A stretch of DNA of 64,000 nt, from positions 280,295,426 to 280,359,425 of the forward strand of contig CP136063.1 of the NCBI GenBank assembly GCA_032622095.1. The letters are read 5' to 3'. The notes beneath the pieces are model-generated. The model was given only the letters and a program-made list of their open reading frames with translations, was not told where the DNA came from and did no database searches. This DNA comes from Siphonodentalium dalli. Taxonomy: Eukaryota > Mollusca > Scaphopoda > Gadilida > Siphonodentaliidae. The stretch's first letter is position 1; every line of letters begins with the position of its first letter. Below, piece by piece: positions 49,101 through 55,782 of the stretch. Made by a program: the position numbers and the translations under genes.

Positions 49101-52100
49101 AAGATTATTTTATATTTTCCAGGCCTCTGTGGTTCTTCAGTATCCTCTCAGAGTATTCGGAGGCCTCAAAGATTATTTTATATTTTCCAGGCCACTGTGG
49201 TTCATCAGTATCCTCTCAGAGTATTCGGAGGCCTCAAAGATTATTTTATATTTTCCAGGCCACTGGTTCATCAGTATCCTCTCCGAGTATTCGGAGGCCT
49301 CTAAGATTATTTGATATTTTCCAGGCCACTGTGGTTCATCAGTATCCTCTCGGAGTATTCGGAGGCCTCAAAGATTATTTTATATTTTCCAGGCCACTGG
49401 TTCATCAGTATCCTCTCCGAGTATTCGGAGGCCTCTAAGATTATTTGATATTTTCCAGGCCACTGTGGTTCATCAGTATCCTCTCAGAGTATTCGGAGGC
49501 CTCTAAGATTATTTGATATTTTCCAGGCCACTGTGGTTCATCAGTATCCTCTCAGAGTATTCGGAGGCCTCTAAGATTATTTGATATTTTCCAGGCCACT
49601 GTGGTTCATCAGTATCCTCTCAGAGTATTCGGAGGCCTCTAAGATTATTTTATATTTTCCAGGCCACTGTGGTTCATCAGTATCCTCTCAGAGTATTCGG
49701 AGGCCTCTAAGATTATTGATATTTTCCAGGCCACTGTGGTTCATCAGTATCCTCTCGGAGCATTCGGAGGCCTCTAAGATTATTTTATATTTTCCAGGCC
49801 TCTGTGGTTCTTCAGTATTCTCTCAGAGTATTCGGAGGCCTCAAAGATTATTTTATATTTTCCAGGCCACTGTGGTTCATCAGTATCCTCTCAGAGTATT
49901 CGGAGGCCTCTAAGATTATTGATATTTTCCAGGCCACTGTGGTTCATCAGTATCCTCTCGGAGCATTCGGAGGCCTCTAAGATTATTTTATATTTTCCAG
50001 GCCTCTGTGGTTCTTCAGTATTCTCTCAGAGTATTCGGAGGCCTCAAAGATTATTTTATATTTTCCAGGCCACTGTGGTTCATCAGTATCCTCTCAGAGT
50101 ATTCGGAGGCCTCTAAGATTATTTTATATTTTCCAGGCCACTGTGGTTCATCAGTATCCTCTCAGAGTATTCGGAGGCCTCTAAGATTATTGATATTTTC
50201 CAGGCCACTGTGGTTCATCAGTATCCTCTCGGAGCATTCGGAGGCCTCTAAGATTATTTTATATTTTCCAGGCCTCTGTGGTTCTTCAGTATTCTCTCAG
50301 AGTATTCGGAGGCCTCAAAGATTATTTTATATTTTCCAGGCCACTGTGGTTCATCAGTATCCTCTCAGAGTATTCGGAGGCCTCTAAGATTATTGATATT
50401 TTCCAGGCCACTGTGGTTCATCAGTATCCTCTCGGAGCATTCGGAGGCCTCTAAGATTATTTTATATTTTCCAGGCCTCTGTGGTTCTTCAGTATTCTCT
50501 CAGAGTATTCGGAGGCCTCAAAGATTATTTTATATTTTCCAGGCCACTGTGGTTCATCAGTATCCTCTCAGAGTATTCGGAGGCCTCTAAGATTATTTTA
50601 TATTTTCCAGGCCACTGTGGTTCATCAGTATCCTCTCAGAGTATTCAGAGGCCTCTAAGATTATTTTATATTTTCCAGGCCTCTGTGGTTCATCAGTATC
50701 CTCTCAGAGTATTCGGAGCAGGGATGGGGTAATTGTAATTTGTAATTGTAATTGATTGTAATTAATTACATTTTTTCAAGTAATTGCATGTAATTGGTAA
50801 TTGAGTTTATTCTCAATTACATGTAATTGCAATTGTAATTGGTTAGGATGTAATTGTAATTGTAATTAGGGTCTAATTTCAATTACTTCAAAATCACAGG
50901 TACTTGTTTCTTCTCAAAGTTCTCTTTCATGATTCATCGAATGGTTTCTTCAAATGTTTTTTTCCCAAATTTCAAAATGTCAGACTGGTGACTGGCTATC
51001 ACTTTGTTGTCACAACACTGAGTTTTTATCCACTGTGTCTCAATGGTTAATTCTGTTGACACCTCCTGTTTGTTTGCTTAAGCATTGGTTAACCTTTGAG
51101 GTAGAAGGCTTGTTTTGATAAATACACTGAGAAACCAACTTCAAATAATTGACAGTAGATCACTATAATATATCACTCTTATGATCATGTTTCATTATCT
51201 CCATCTGATATGGTATATATGCTATGGTAGAAATTCATACCAACTATTGCTAATGCTATCAACATGTCTACAAAAAATCTGGCAGCATTTTAATTTGCAG
51301 AAAGACACATCGTGTCCTATGAAAGCGAAGTGCAAACTTTGCCCAACTACAATTTCCAGTTCCAAAAAAGTTACTACCTCCAATTTTGTGACACATCTGA
51401 AGGTAAGTTTCCATTTCTATGTATTAGTTTTGTTTAATTCCATTGACATATAACTTCAGTCATATGGTGGTATTGGTATATGCATTGTTTCTTGTCCCTT
51501 CTAATTTGCAACTGAATGACAAAGTGGGGATAAATATCTGCCTCAATAATCCCCCAATTAGCACTGTCTGGTGGAGGCATTGTGTTGCCAGTAAGCTGGT
51601 GGCCACAAAGGCTAATTAAGTTTATGGCTCTAATTAACAATCAGAGTGTTGATTATCTCATTGTCCTTTACAATTGGGCTGGCTGTGTGTCTGACTTACT
51701 GAGATAGTCTTATTCCCTTAATAATTAAATGATGAATACATGCGTGTTACTGAAATACTCTATTATTTTCATTTTATAGCGAAAGCATCAAGATGTCTAC
51801 ACAAGCACCATCAGAAAGTGATCAACAACCTACTAGGATCTTTCAGTATGCAAAAACATCTGTCAAGAATGCCAAAGCATTGAAGATAGTTAGCAAAGTT
51901 CATAAATCTCTGATATCATTCCAATTTCTAGAAGATCAACCCCGATTACAAGCTGCCAATGCAACACGCTGGAGTTGCCAGCTATAAATCATGATTCGCT
52001 GAGTTCTACGAACACCTATACTGGACTCAGTACATTGGCTGCTCTGTACCAAGTGTGAGACACCGTGTATTTCATCTTGCTTGTATTAAATTTATGTTTT

Positions 52101-52971
52101 GTTATCAAATAAAGTTTATATAAATAAAAAGTGTTCCTACTTCAATTATGTGCTGAAATGTAATTGTAATTGTAATTGAATTACATTTCAAAGTAATTGC
52201 AATTGTAATTAATTACATTGTGAAATAGATGTAATGGGAATTGTAATTGTAATTGAAAAATGTTGAAGTAATTGTAATTGTAATTAATTACATTCACAAG
52301 TAATTGCCCCAAGCCTGATTCGGAGGCCTCTAAAATTCGGAGGCCTCTAAAATTTTATATTTTCCAGGCCACTGTGGTTCATCAGTATCCTCTCGGAGTA
52401 TTCGGAGGCCTCTAAGATTATTTGATATTTTCCAGGCCACTGTGGTTCATCAGTATCCTCTCGGAGTATTCGGAGGCCTCAAAGATTATTTTATATTTTC
52501 CAGGCCACTGGTTCATCAGTATCCTCTCCGAGTATTCGGAGGCCTCTAAGATTATTTGATATTTTCCAGGCCACTGTGGTTCATCAGTATCCTCTCGGAG
52601 TATTCGGAGGCCTCTAAGATTATTTGATATTTTCCAGGCCACTGTGGTTCATCAGTATCCTCTCGGAGTATTCGGAGGCCTCTAAGATTATTTGATATTT
52701 TCCAGGCCACTGTGGTTCATCAGTATCCTCTCGGAGTATTCGGAGGCCTCTAAGATTATTTGATATTTTCCAGGCCACTGTGGTTCATCAGTATCCTCTC
52801 GGAGTATTTGGAGGTCTCACACTGTTGGGAGGAATCCTGGTGTTGTTCCTACCAGAAACACATAACACGTCATTACCAGAAACTGTGGAAGAAATTGAGG
52901 CTTTAGGCAGGAAATCAGCCCATAAAGACAAAACAATGGATACTGAACTGAATTCTTCTGGTGATTCTTAG
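30825..52971 (+). CDS. SLC22-family organic ion transporter (nine coding exons, 554 aa)
   Basis: Exons 30825-31154, 32811-33041, 34497-34693, 35701-35994, 38228-38362, 41324-41409, 41799-41919, 45082-45154 and 52774-52971 sum to 1665 nt with all phases compatible. The product is a plasma-membrane major-facilitator transporter. TM1 lies at about 17-41; a long extracellular loop carries N-glycosylation sites (NAS, NGS, NIT) and the family pattern CNNGW ... TE-W-N-L-V-C. DLYGRK (144-149) is the MFS loop motif, PESLTWL (256-262) the SLC22 signature after TM6, EIFPTNVR (458-465) the post-TM10 motif, and LPETHNTSLPET (515-526) the C-terminal motif. Length is normal for the family. Substrate and orthology cannot be told from this sequence. 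An acceptor just before the ATG suggests an upstream non-coding exon. The last intron contains decoy copies of its own acceptor. Confidence 0.93.
31210..31673. mobile_element. Family C MITE, copy 2, in intron 1
   Basis: Ends CCCTTTCAGTGCCAGG and CCTGGCACTGAAAGGG; TTAA follows on the right (31674-31677), while the left has CTAC. It contains the family B hairpin at 31552-31632 and GCCGATCTCATCGGCCC near the left end. Confidence 0.8.
31925..32095 (+). repeat. Intronic repeat, partner of 33780-33960
   Basis: ATGGCCGAACGACACC, TTTCTTTTTAATAAAGTAA and AAAGAACTGAGATTGCAAA occur here and, as reverse complement, at 33780-33960 in intron 2. The two form an inverted pair flanking exon 2. Confidence 0.7.
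32279..32778. mobile_element. TTAA-flanked MITE, family T4, in intron 1
   Basis: 500 bp between TTAA at 32275-32278 and 32779-32782, with TIR AGGCCCACTTAATTTTCGA / TCGAAAATTAAGTGGGCCT. Its right end lies only about 30 bp from the exon 2 acceptor, so the polypyrimidine tract of exon 2 begins just after it. No coding capacity. Confidence 0.88.
32811..33041 (+). CDS. SLC22-like transporter, coding exon 2
   Basis: 77 codons, phase 0 to 0. Acceptor TTCTTTTCAG, donor GTGAGT. It encodes the W-N-L-V-C-D motif, TM2, the DLYGRK loop and TM3. Confidence 0.93.
33054..33504. mobile_element. Composite palindromic MITE, family F, copy 1
   Basis: Begins 13 bp after the exon 2 donor. Outer arms (GACCCGCCATATCAAATTC ... 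AAATTTGAAATGGCGGGTC style, through AGTCGTAAGTCGGGATTTTT) pair over the whole 450 bp. Each arm contains its own family B hairpin (33103-33173 and 33389-33460), and the centre has a third hairpin (GAGCCCCAGACAAAC ... GTGTGGGGCTC). It can fold as one long stem or as a three-leaf cruciform. Confidence 0.85.
33540..34015. mobile_element. Family D repeat with short central hairpin
   Basis: Contains GGGAAATGTTTAGATA...AAGTTCAA and TTGTTGAACTTATTATCTGAACATTT as an inverted pair, plus TTTATAAAAGTATACATTGG. The same blocks recur at about 40921-41045, 45690-46240, 60120-60250 and 62590-63216. Full copies end with CTATACTGAAT...AGTATAGAAAGGGTTAA. Confidence 0.65.
34497..34693 (+). CDS. SLC22-like transporter, coding exon 3
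   Basis: Phase 0 to 2. Acceptor TTGTTTCAG, donor GTAAGT. It encodes TM4-TM6 starting A-I-A-L-T-G-F, with an E-T-F-Q-S-K-C-R loop. Confidence 0.9.
34975..35141. mobile_element. Palindromic MITE in intron 3
   Basis: Imperfect inverted repeat: CATGATTTTG...ATGGTTTATCAACGGCCC with AGGAATGATTAACAGCC, against its complement GGCTGTTAATCATTCCT and GGGCCGTTAATAGACCAT, closing with CAAAATCATG. Confidence 0.8.
35142..35700. other. Intron 3 remainder, no feature
   Basis: A-rich sequence; nothing recognised apart from the exon 4 acceptor ATATGATTGTAG at its end. Confidence 0.5.
35701..35994 (+). CDS. SLC22-like transporter, coding exon 4
   Basis: Phase 2 to 2. It starts with L-L-P-E-S-L-T-W-L, the SLC22 signature, followed by a basic intracellular loop rich in Lys, Ser and Thr (possible phosphorylation region) and the start of TM7 ending M-F-Y-L. 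Confidence 0.92.
36085..36640. repeat. Inverted-repeat element in intron 4
   Basis: TCCACAACAGTTTGGGATATA...CAGACTTT at 36085-36180 returns in imperfect inverted form at 36533-36632 (AAAGTCTGTTATGGAAGAGT ... CCCAAGCTGTTGTGGAC). The roughly 350-bp centre is not recognised. Confidence 0.7.
36961..37110. mobile_element. Palindromic MITE family G, copy 1
   Basis: GTCTGTCATTTGCAGAATGA, CCCAGAGGGTGAATTTAGTG and ATGCTACCCCGC, then the complement. A second start, AAGCAGAATGAGGTCCCC, follows at 37082 but stops short. Other copies lie at 42185-43250, 53693-53943 and 60275-60715, with a half copy at 39288. Confidence 0.85.
37198..37265. repeat. 18-bp tandem repeat, about 3.7 copies
   Basis: AATAAACGTGCAGACATG is repeated with no substitutions visible, then breaks off at CGTGCAGGGC. 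It gives a periodic ORF on both strands that is not a gene. Confidence 0.9.
37270..38227. other. Intron 4 remainder, no feature
   Basis: AT-rich; no repeat or ORF I can support. It ends at the exon 5 acceptor ATTTTTTGCAG. Confidence 0.5.
38228..38362 (+). CDS. SLC22-like transporter, coding exon 5
   Basis: Phase 2 to 2. It encodes S-L-I-N-S-L-S-Y-F-G and TM8 with V-E-I-P-A (family-typical EIPA) ending I-D-R. Donor GTGAGT. Confidence 0.92.
38474..38995 (-). mobile_element. TTAA-flanked MITE, family T1, copy 2, in intron 5
   Basis: 522 bp between TTAA at 38470-38473 and 38996-38999. The ends AGGCACGGGCGGCGTTTG / CAACGTCGCTTGTATCT are imperfect TIRs. It is a diverged reverse-orientation relative of 3784-4293. 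Confidence 0.82.
39288..39332 (+). mobile_element. Half copy of MITE family G
   Basis: Only one arm, TGTCTGTCATTTGCAGAATG through CCCAGAGGGTGAATTTGG, preceded by CAAGCCTTAAAATAGGG. It then passes into a different repeat. Confidence 0.75.
39344..39605 (+). repeat. Intronic repeat with inverted partner at 44412-44705
   Basis: GTGATCAAATAGAAATGGAG, CAATGGCAAAATC-type, CGTTAGTTTATC and TTTCTATGGAGTGGT blocks recur in reverse orientation at 44412-44705 in intron 7, with moderate divergence. Confidence 0.7.
39631..40804. mobile_element. hAT-like non-autonomous element in intron 5
   Basis: Ends CAGGCCTGGAAATCTC and, from the right, CAGGGTCTGGCGGTCTAG, with subterminal GGCGGGC / GGAGGGCTATTAATAGCCCT motifs. 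A direct ACAGTT lies immediately outside both ends (39625-39630 and 40805-40810), shorter than the usual 8 bp. 1174 bp with no transposase ORF. Confidence 0.65.
40921..41045. mobile_element. Family D repeat end in intron 5
   Basis: GGGAAATGTTTAGATAATAA...TTGTTGAACTTATTATC forms a compact hairpin around ACGACGGTCGT, followed by GAGTATTTAGTATAGAAAGG and GTTAA. Confidence 0.75.
41324..41409 (+). CDS. SLC22-like transporter, coding exon 6
   Basis: Phase 2 to 1. It encodes R-L-G-R-R-I-P then TM9, ending I-P-T-E-T. Acceptor TTACTTTCAG, donor GTGAGT. Confidence 0.9.
41799..41919 (+). CDS. SLC22-like transporter, coding exon 7
   Basis: Phase 1 to 2. It encodes TM10 and the motif E-I-F-P-T-N-V-R. 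Donor GTATAT is weaker than the others. Confidence 0.92.
42185..43250. mobile_element. MITE family G, copy in intron 7, split by a hAT element
   Basis: CAAGCCAGCAAATAGTGTG, CATTTGTAGAATGAGG and the complementary arm end at 42262. Family sequence resumes after the hAT with TTGGGAGACCTAGGATCAG and GTTGGTGATGTTCACCCATT, as in the complete copy at 60275-60715. The right end is not recognisable. Confidence 0.75.
42276..43136. mobile_element. hAT non-autonomous element with 8-bp TSD
   Basis: 861 bp. Perfect duplication GGCCTCAA (42268-42275 and 43137-43144). TIR CAGACCTGTTTACTTTC / GAAAGTAAACAGGTCTG. Subterminal AAATCGGGAGA-type repeats lie at both sides. No transposase ORF. Confidence 0.92.
43351..43590 (+). 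mobile_element. Possible tRNA-derived SINE
   Basis: GTCCCCGTTGCCGAGTTGG TTAGG resembles a Leu/Ser tRNA 5' half with an A box, and AAGGTTCAAAGC resembles a B box about 45 bp downstream. The 3' boundary and target duplication were not found. Confidence 0.5.
43600..44411. other. Intron 7, mostly unrecognised
   Basis: ATCCTACTCTTTTATATATA occurs at about 43845 and 44247 next to a GACAGACAAACA-type run, suggesting an old repeat. No gene. Confidence 0.45.
44412..44705 (-). repeat. Intronic repeat, inverted partner of 39344-39605
   Basis: Carries CTCCATTTCTATTTGATCAC, GATAAACTAACG and CCACTCCATAGAAAACATCG as reverse-complement counterparts of the copy in intron 5. Confidence 0.7.
45082..45154 (+). 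CDS. SLC22-like transporter, coding exon 8
   Basis: Phase 2 to 0. It encodes N-H-A-I-G-L-T ... E-N-I-G-G-I-C-A-P-F (TM11). Acceptor CCTTTCACAG, donor GTGAGT after GGG. The only in-frame continuation is at the far end of a 7.6-kb intron. Confidence 0.92.
45238..45683. mobile_element. Palindromic MITE family A, two copies around a duplicated flank
   Basis: A stretch starting CTCAGGACAGGTGATCATTC occurs at 45238 and again at 45408. The first is followed by an end-truncated MITE A (45298-45408), the second by a complete one (45470-45683; ends ACAGTAATGCCCTAA / TTAGGGCATTACTGT). This looks like a partial tandem duplication of flank plus element. Confidence 0.8.
45690..46240. mobile_element. Family D repeats, two diverged partial copies
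   Basis: TTGTTGAACTTATTATCTGA occurs at about 45749 and a broken version at about 46103. Inverted counterparts GAAGTTCAA and AATTTCAACAAA precede each. GTATACTTTTAAAACTGAAT lies between. Confidence 0.65.
46572..46948. mobile_element. Composite palindromic MITE, family F, copy 2
   Basis: GGGATTTTTTTACCCTGTGC at the left and GGTACAGGGTAAAAAAATCC at the right. The inner hairpin of the left arm has lost its centre; the right arm hairpin is intact at 46856-46927. The central GAGCCCCACACATATATAG / GTCTGGGGCTC stem is present in inverted orientation relative to copy 1. Confidence 0.82.
46949..47533. other. Intron 8, no recognised feature
   Basis: AT-rich; no supported gene. Confidence 0.5.
47534..47696. 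mobile_element. Palindromic MITE, 163 bp
   Basis: ATATCCACACATTTTCAGTG pairs with its complement at 47675-47695. Inner arms TGACAAAACATTGAATTTCC pair across a GTGGCTTTAGCCAC centre. Confidence 0.85.
48000..50718 (+). repeat. Minisatellite of splice acceptor + exon-9 start, about 41 units
   Basis: The 68-bp unit consists of AAGATTATTTTATATTTTCCAG-type intron end followed by GCCACTGTGGTTCATCAG, TATCCTCTC(A/G)GAG and TATTCGGAGGCCTC. It matches the last 20 or so nt of intron 8 and the first 45 nt of exon 9. About 30 units continue CTCTAAG (in-frame TAA if spliced from exon 8) and about ten continue CTCAAAG (no stop). Some lack two bases in GCCACTG(TG)G. Three- to seven-unit higher-order repeats are visible at 49.7-50.6 kb (period 474 bp from 49919 to 50393). 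Long plus-strand ORFs here are repeat by-products. Confidence 0.95.
50719..52317 (+). mobile_element. hAT transposon inserted in the minisatellite
   Basis: 1599 bp. Perfect 8-bp duplication ATTCGGAG (50711-50718 and 52318-52325). Ends CAGGGATGGGGTAATTG and, from the right, CAGGCTTGGGGCAATTAC. Subterminal TAATTGTAATTG runs cover about 130 bp at the left and 170 bp at the right. It encodes pieces of a BED-type hAT transposase in plus orientation, but most of the catalytic domain is missing, so it is non-autonomous. Confidence 0.93.
51268..51987 (+). pseudogene. hAT transposase remnant (BED finger and middle fragment)
   Basis: The first exon, ending at 51402 before GTAAGT, encodes KIWQHF and C-K-L-C. 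With the next acceptor (TTTTATAG, about 51780) it joins as T-H-L-K|R-K-H, completing a BED finger C-x2-C ... H-x4-H. The downstream frame then stops. A second open frame at about 51793-51987 encodes a fragment ending A-T-R-W-S, like the TRW motif that precedes the insertion domain in hAT transposases. The RNase-H core is gone. Confidence 0.75.
52318..52773 (+). repeat. Minisatellite continuation, six decoy units up to the true acceptor
   Basis: After the hAT the array resumes with a short ATTCGGAGGCCTCTAAA duplication and six further units. The seventh is the authentic intron 8 end: its TGATATTTTCCAG acceptor is the same as in the preceding decoys. The sequence departs only inside the exon, at GTATTTGGAGGTCTCACACT instead of GTATTCGGAGGCCTCTAAGA. 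Confidence 0.95.
52774..52971 (+). CDS. SLC22-like transporter, last coding exon
   Basis: 65 codons plus TAG, phase 0, directly continuing exon 8 (...L-V-L-G|A-T-V-V-H-Q-Y-P). It encodes TM12 (about residues 499-515), LPETHNTSLPETVEEIE and a short hydrophilic tail ending G-D-S. The first 15 codons are the part copied in the intronic array. No AATAAA is evident right after the stop; a family A palindrome starts 31 bp downstream. Confidence 0.92.
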   Translation, partial: ATVVHQYPLGVFGGLTLLGGILVLFLPETHNTSLPETVEEIEALGRKSAHKDKTMDTELNSSGDS

Positions 52972-53001
52972 GAGGTATAATCACAGATTTATCTTACAGT
53001 A

Positions 53002-53220
53002 TACAGTAATGCCCTAAATAATCGACTCCTTAATCACAGCAGAATTGTGGGTAATTTTTCAGGATTTAGTCGGAAATATGGCTTGTTGCCATTCATCGAA
53101 AAGCTCTCAGTGAGAGCTTTCCGATGAATGGCAACAAGCCATATTTCCAATTAAATCCTGAAAAATTACCCATAATTCTGCTGTGGTTAAGGAGTCAATT
53201 ATTTAGAGCATTACTGTATC
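53002..53220. mobile_element. Palindromic MITE family A, copy just after the transporter stop
   Basis: Complete palindrome of about 219 bp with ends ACAGTAATGCCCTAA / TTAGAGCATTACTGT and centre CTCAGTGAGAG. It probably falls within or next to the 3'UTR of the transporter gene and would fold into a very long RNA hairpin if transcribed. Confidence 0.85.
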
Positions 53221-53420
53221 TATACCGAAAACTCAGAAGTAACAAATGCTCCAACGGAAAAAATGGTAGTGCATTGGTCCAGTTGTTACACTGGTTAGCG
53301 TGCTCGACCTGTAGCTTCATGGTGTGGAAACATCCTGCATTCTATTCCATTGAATTACTTCGTTGGTTGCATTTAGCAAGTGATCTCATAATACAGTTGT
53401 TGTATTGGACTTGTATATTA

Positions 53421-53660
53421 ACCCTTTCATGATGGGAGTTACACTGGTGCAGTGCTTTCTCTTTTAAATGCGAGTCTACCATAGGGAGCCTAACATATAT
53501 AAGAGAATGCACTCGCTTACAAGGTGAAGGTAATTATTGTTAGGCCAATGTATTCTCTTATATATGTGAGGCTCCCTATGGGAGACTTGCATATATCAGA
53601 GAATGCATTGGCACAGGGTCTTCATAAATTTCAGTAAGCTCCAGTCATGTAAGTGTTATT
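53421..53660. mobile_element. Two-hairpin MITE, family B long form
   Basis: TTAA then CCCTTTCATGATGGGAG; two hairpins, AGTGCTTTCTCTTTTAAATG..AGAGAATGCACT and CCAATGTATTCTCTTATA..AGAGAATGCATTGG; right end GCTCCAGTCATGTAAGTG is decayed. Confidence 0.78.
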
Positions 53661-53692
53661 CAAATACCTGCTCAGGAGTCAATGGGCATTCA

Positions 53693-53943
53693 AGCCTTGA
53701 AATATGGTGCCTGTCATTTGCAGAATGAGGTCCCCAGTGGGTGAATTTAGTGATGCTACCCCGCATAGCGGGCTAGCATCACCAAATTCACCCTCTGGGA
53801 ACCTCATTCTGCTGAGGTGTAAGCAGAATGAGGTCCCCAGAGGGTGAATTTGGTGATGCTAGCCCGCTAAGCGGGGTAGCATCACTAAATTCACCCTCTG
53901 GGGACCTCATTCTGCAAATGACAGACACCCTATTTCAAGGCTT
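53693..53943. mobile_element. Palindromic MITE family G, complete double-hairpin copy
   Basis: CAAGCCTTGAAATATGGTG / CACCCTATTTCAAGGCTTG are the outer arms. Two internal hairpins, each GAATGAGGTCCCCAG...GGGAACCTCATTC with a GCTACCCCGCATAGCGGG-type tip, lie back to back. The whole 251 bp is self-complementary at two levels. Confidence 0.88.
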
Positions 53944-54900
53944 GTGGGCATTATCAATATGGCAGCAGGCATATGACACGGCATTGCTCAACAACTGGGA
54001 TAATAATGTAAAGCACTCAGTCCCTTATGTTGGAGATATAAGCACTATATACATGTAAGCCTCATTATTATTATTACAAAGTCCACGATGATTTCATTAA
54101 TGCTCACAATGCTATTATTCACATTAATTTTTTTTAGTTCACATATTTCCACCCTGAATCTCCAAAATAATGCCCAATAGAAGTGACGTCATAGTCTTAG
54201 ATATATCATCTGATTAAATTTAATGAGAAATTGATGTTTCTAATCCAATATTCAATTCGTACCCATTAGTTTATTAAAAAAAAATTTGATTCAGTGTTTC
54301 CATTATAAATATGCCTGCATATTTGAACATATTATTCTCAAATGGCCGCAATCTTGTTTTCTTTCTGACAGAGGTGATATGCCAATTGGGCGATATTTGG
54401 AGATCATGGGTACTCCAATTGACCTTTTGGAGATCGTGGATACCCCAATCTACCTTTCGGAGATCCTGGGTACACAAATCAATGTTCTGAAGATCCTGGG
54501 CAGCCTACTTTTAAGGGCTGTCCTGGGTACCCTTATCAACGGAAACATGCAAATTTGACCAATTGAGCATTATTCACTGATTATTGACATAACAGTTCAT
54601 TGCATCCTGAATCATAAAGTTATTGAATTTTTGTGTCAAGGTACACTCAAAAACCTTGAAATTTTACTGCATAAAACAATGTTCAGACACTTGGGTTGCG
54701 TGTTTATGTTGGTGTGTCGCGATGGCATGATCGTTGTCTGTGTTATCATGTCAGGCACATCCTGAATTCAACTATAATAGGTAAATATGAATATCATCTT
54801 TGTGAATTTGATACAAGAGGCATAACCCAATATCATATTTTACAAAAAATTTCAAAAACAGTACCAAACTCAATTGGACCATGTCTGTTTTGTGACGAAT
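53944..54900. other. No recognised gene
   Basis: A weak internal repeat, GGAGATC(A/G)TGG(G/A)TAC, occurs about four times at 54395-54500. Otherwise nothing. Confidence 0.5.
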
Positions 54901-55100
54901 TAACATGTCTTGATCCGTGCAAATGATTAATCATGATGTCATATGATATAAATAACATGTCTCAATCCATGCAAATGATTAATCATGATGTCATATGATA
55001 TAAATAACATGTCTCAATCCATGCAAATGATTAATCATGATGTCATACGATATAAATAACATGTCTCAATCCATGCAAATGATTATCATGATTGCACATT
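54901..55100. repeat. 52-bp tandem repeat, 3.8 copies
   Basis: TAACATGTCTCAATCCATGC, AAATGATTAATCATGATGTC and ATATGATATAAA repeat at 54901, 54953, 55005 and 55057. Each unit contains the octamer ATGCAAAT (first copy GTGCAAAT) and the palindrome GATTAATC. Confidence 0.92.
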
Positions 55101-55415
55101 GTAAGGAAGTCAAGTGATATTCAATTGGTCCAAATATTGTTATGAACCGATTGAGTGCTCATCTTTATTATTATATGACTATCGTTTTTCTTTTCCCAAT
55201 AACGCTATTGTTTAGCGATCATTTCCTCACCATCGGATCAGCTACAGTTTGATCTGATGTCATACCACCCTTCTCTATCTCGCATACTGCGCATGTCCTG
55301 ACGATTTATTATACAAAAATGGTTCCTTCTTTATTCTTGTTACTAGTGGCCTACATGTGGTTTCATTTCATAATTAATTGTGCTTTTTAAATGAAAATCA
55401 TGTCATAATAAACCT

Positions 55416-55579
55416 GTTATTGCTGCAATGAATTGATCTGGGCTTCGCATCACGTCTCGTTGAAGATGTCAGATCGCTGGATCAAACTCGACGCCTGCGG
55501 CGGCTCGTTTGATCCAGCAATCTCACCTCTTCAACTCGACGTGTTACTTCACCCAGATCAATTCACTGCAGCGATAACA
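55416..55579. mobile_element. Palindromic MITE, GC-richer
   Basis: GTTATTGCTGCAATGAATTG and GATCTGGG...GCTGGATCAAAC pair with GTTTGATCCAGC...CAGATCAATTCACTGCAGC. The tip is GACGCCTGCGGCGGC. Arms are about 75 bp with a dozen mismatches. Confidence 0.82.
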
Positions 55580-55782
55580 TGTATATATCATTTAGAAAGG
55601 CATCCTTGTGTCGTTATTAACTAAAATAAGCCAGCTCAAAACTAATGTAATTGGGAGACTGAAAGTTTGTAATGTTGCTACGAGTGAAATTTGGCTGTGA
55701 CCTGTGATGCACAATCCCATAGTTTCCATAAAAACATGGAAATGGTGGATTCAATATTGTCAAATTCAACAACAATAGTTAA

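Noticed and set aside
48522-49304. A 260-residue plus-strand ORF as an independent gene
   Set aside because: It lies wholly within the intronic splice-acceptor array and simply reads through CAAAG units; reported as a repeat by-product.
54901-55100. A CRISPR-like direct-repeat block
   Set aside because: The 52-bp units are contiguous tandem copies without spacers.
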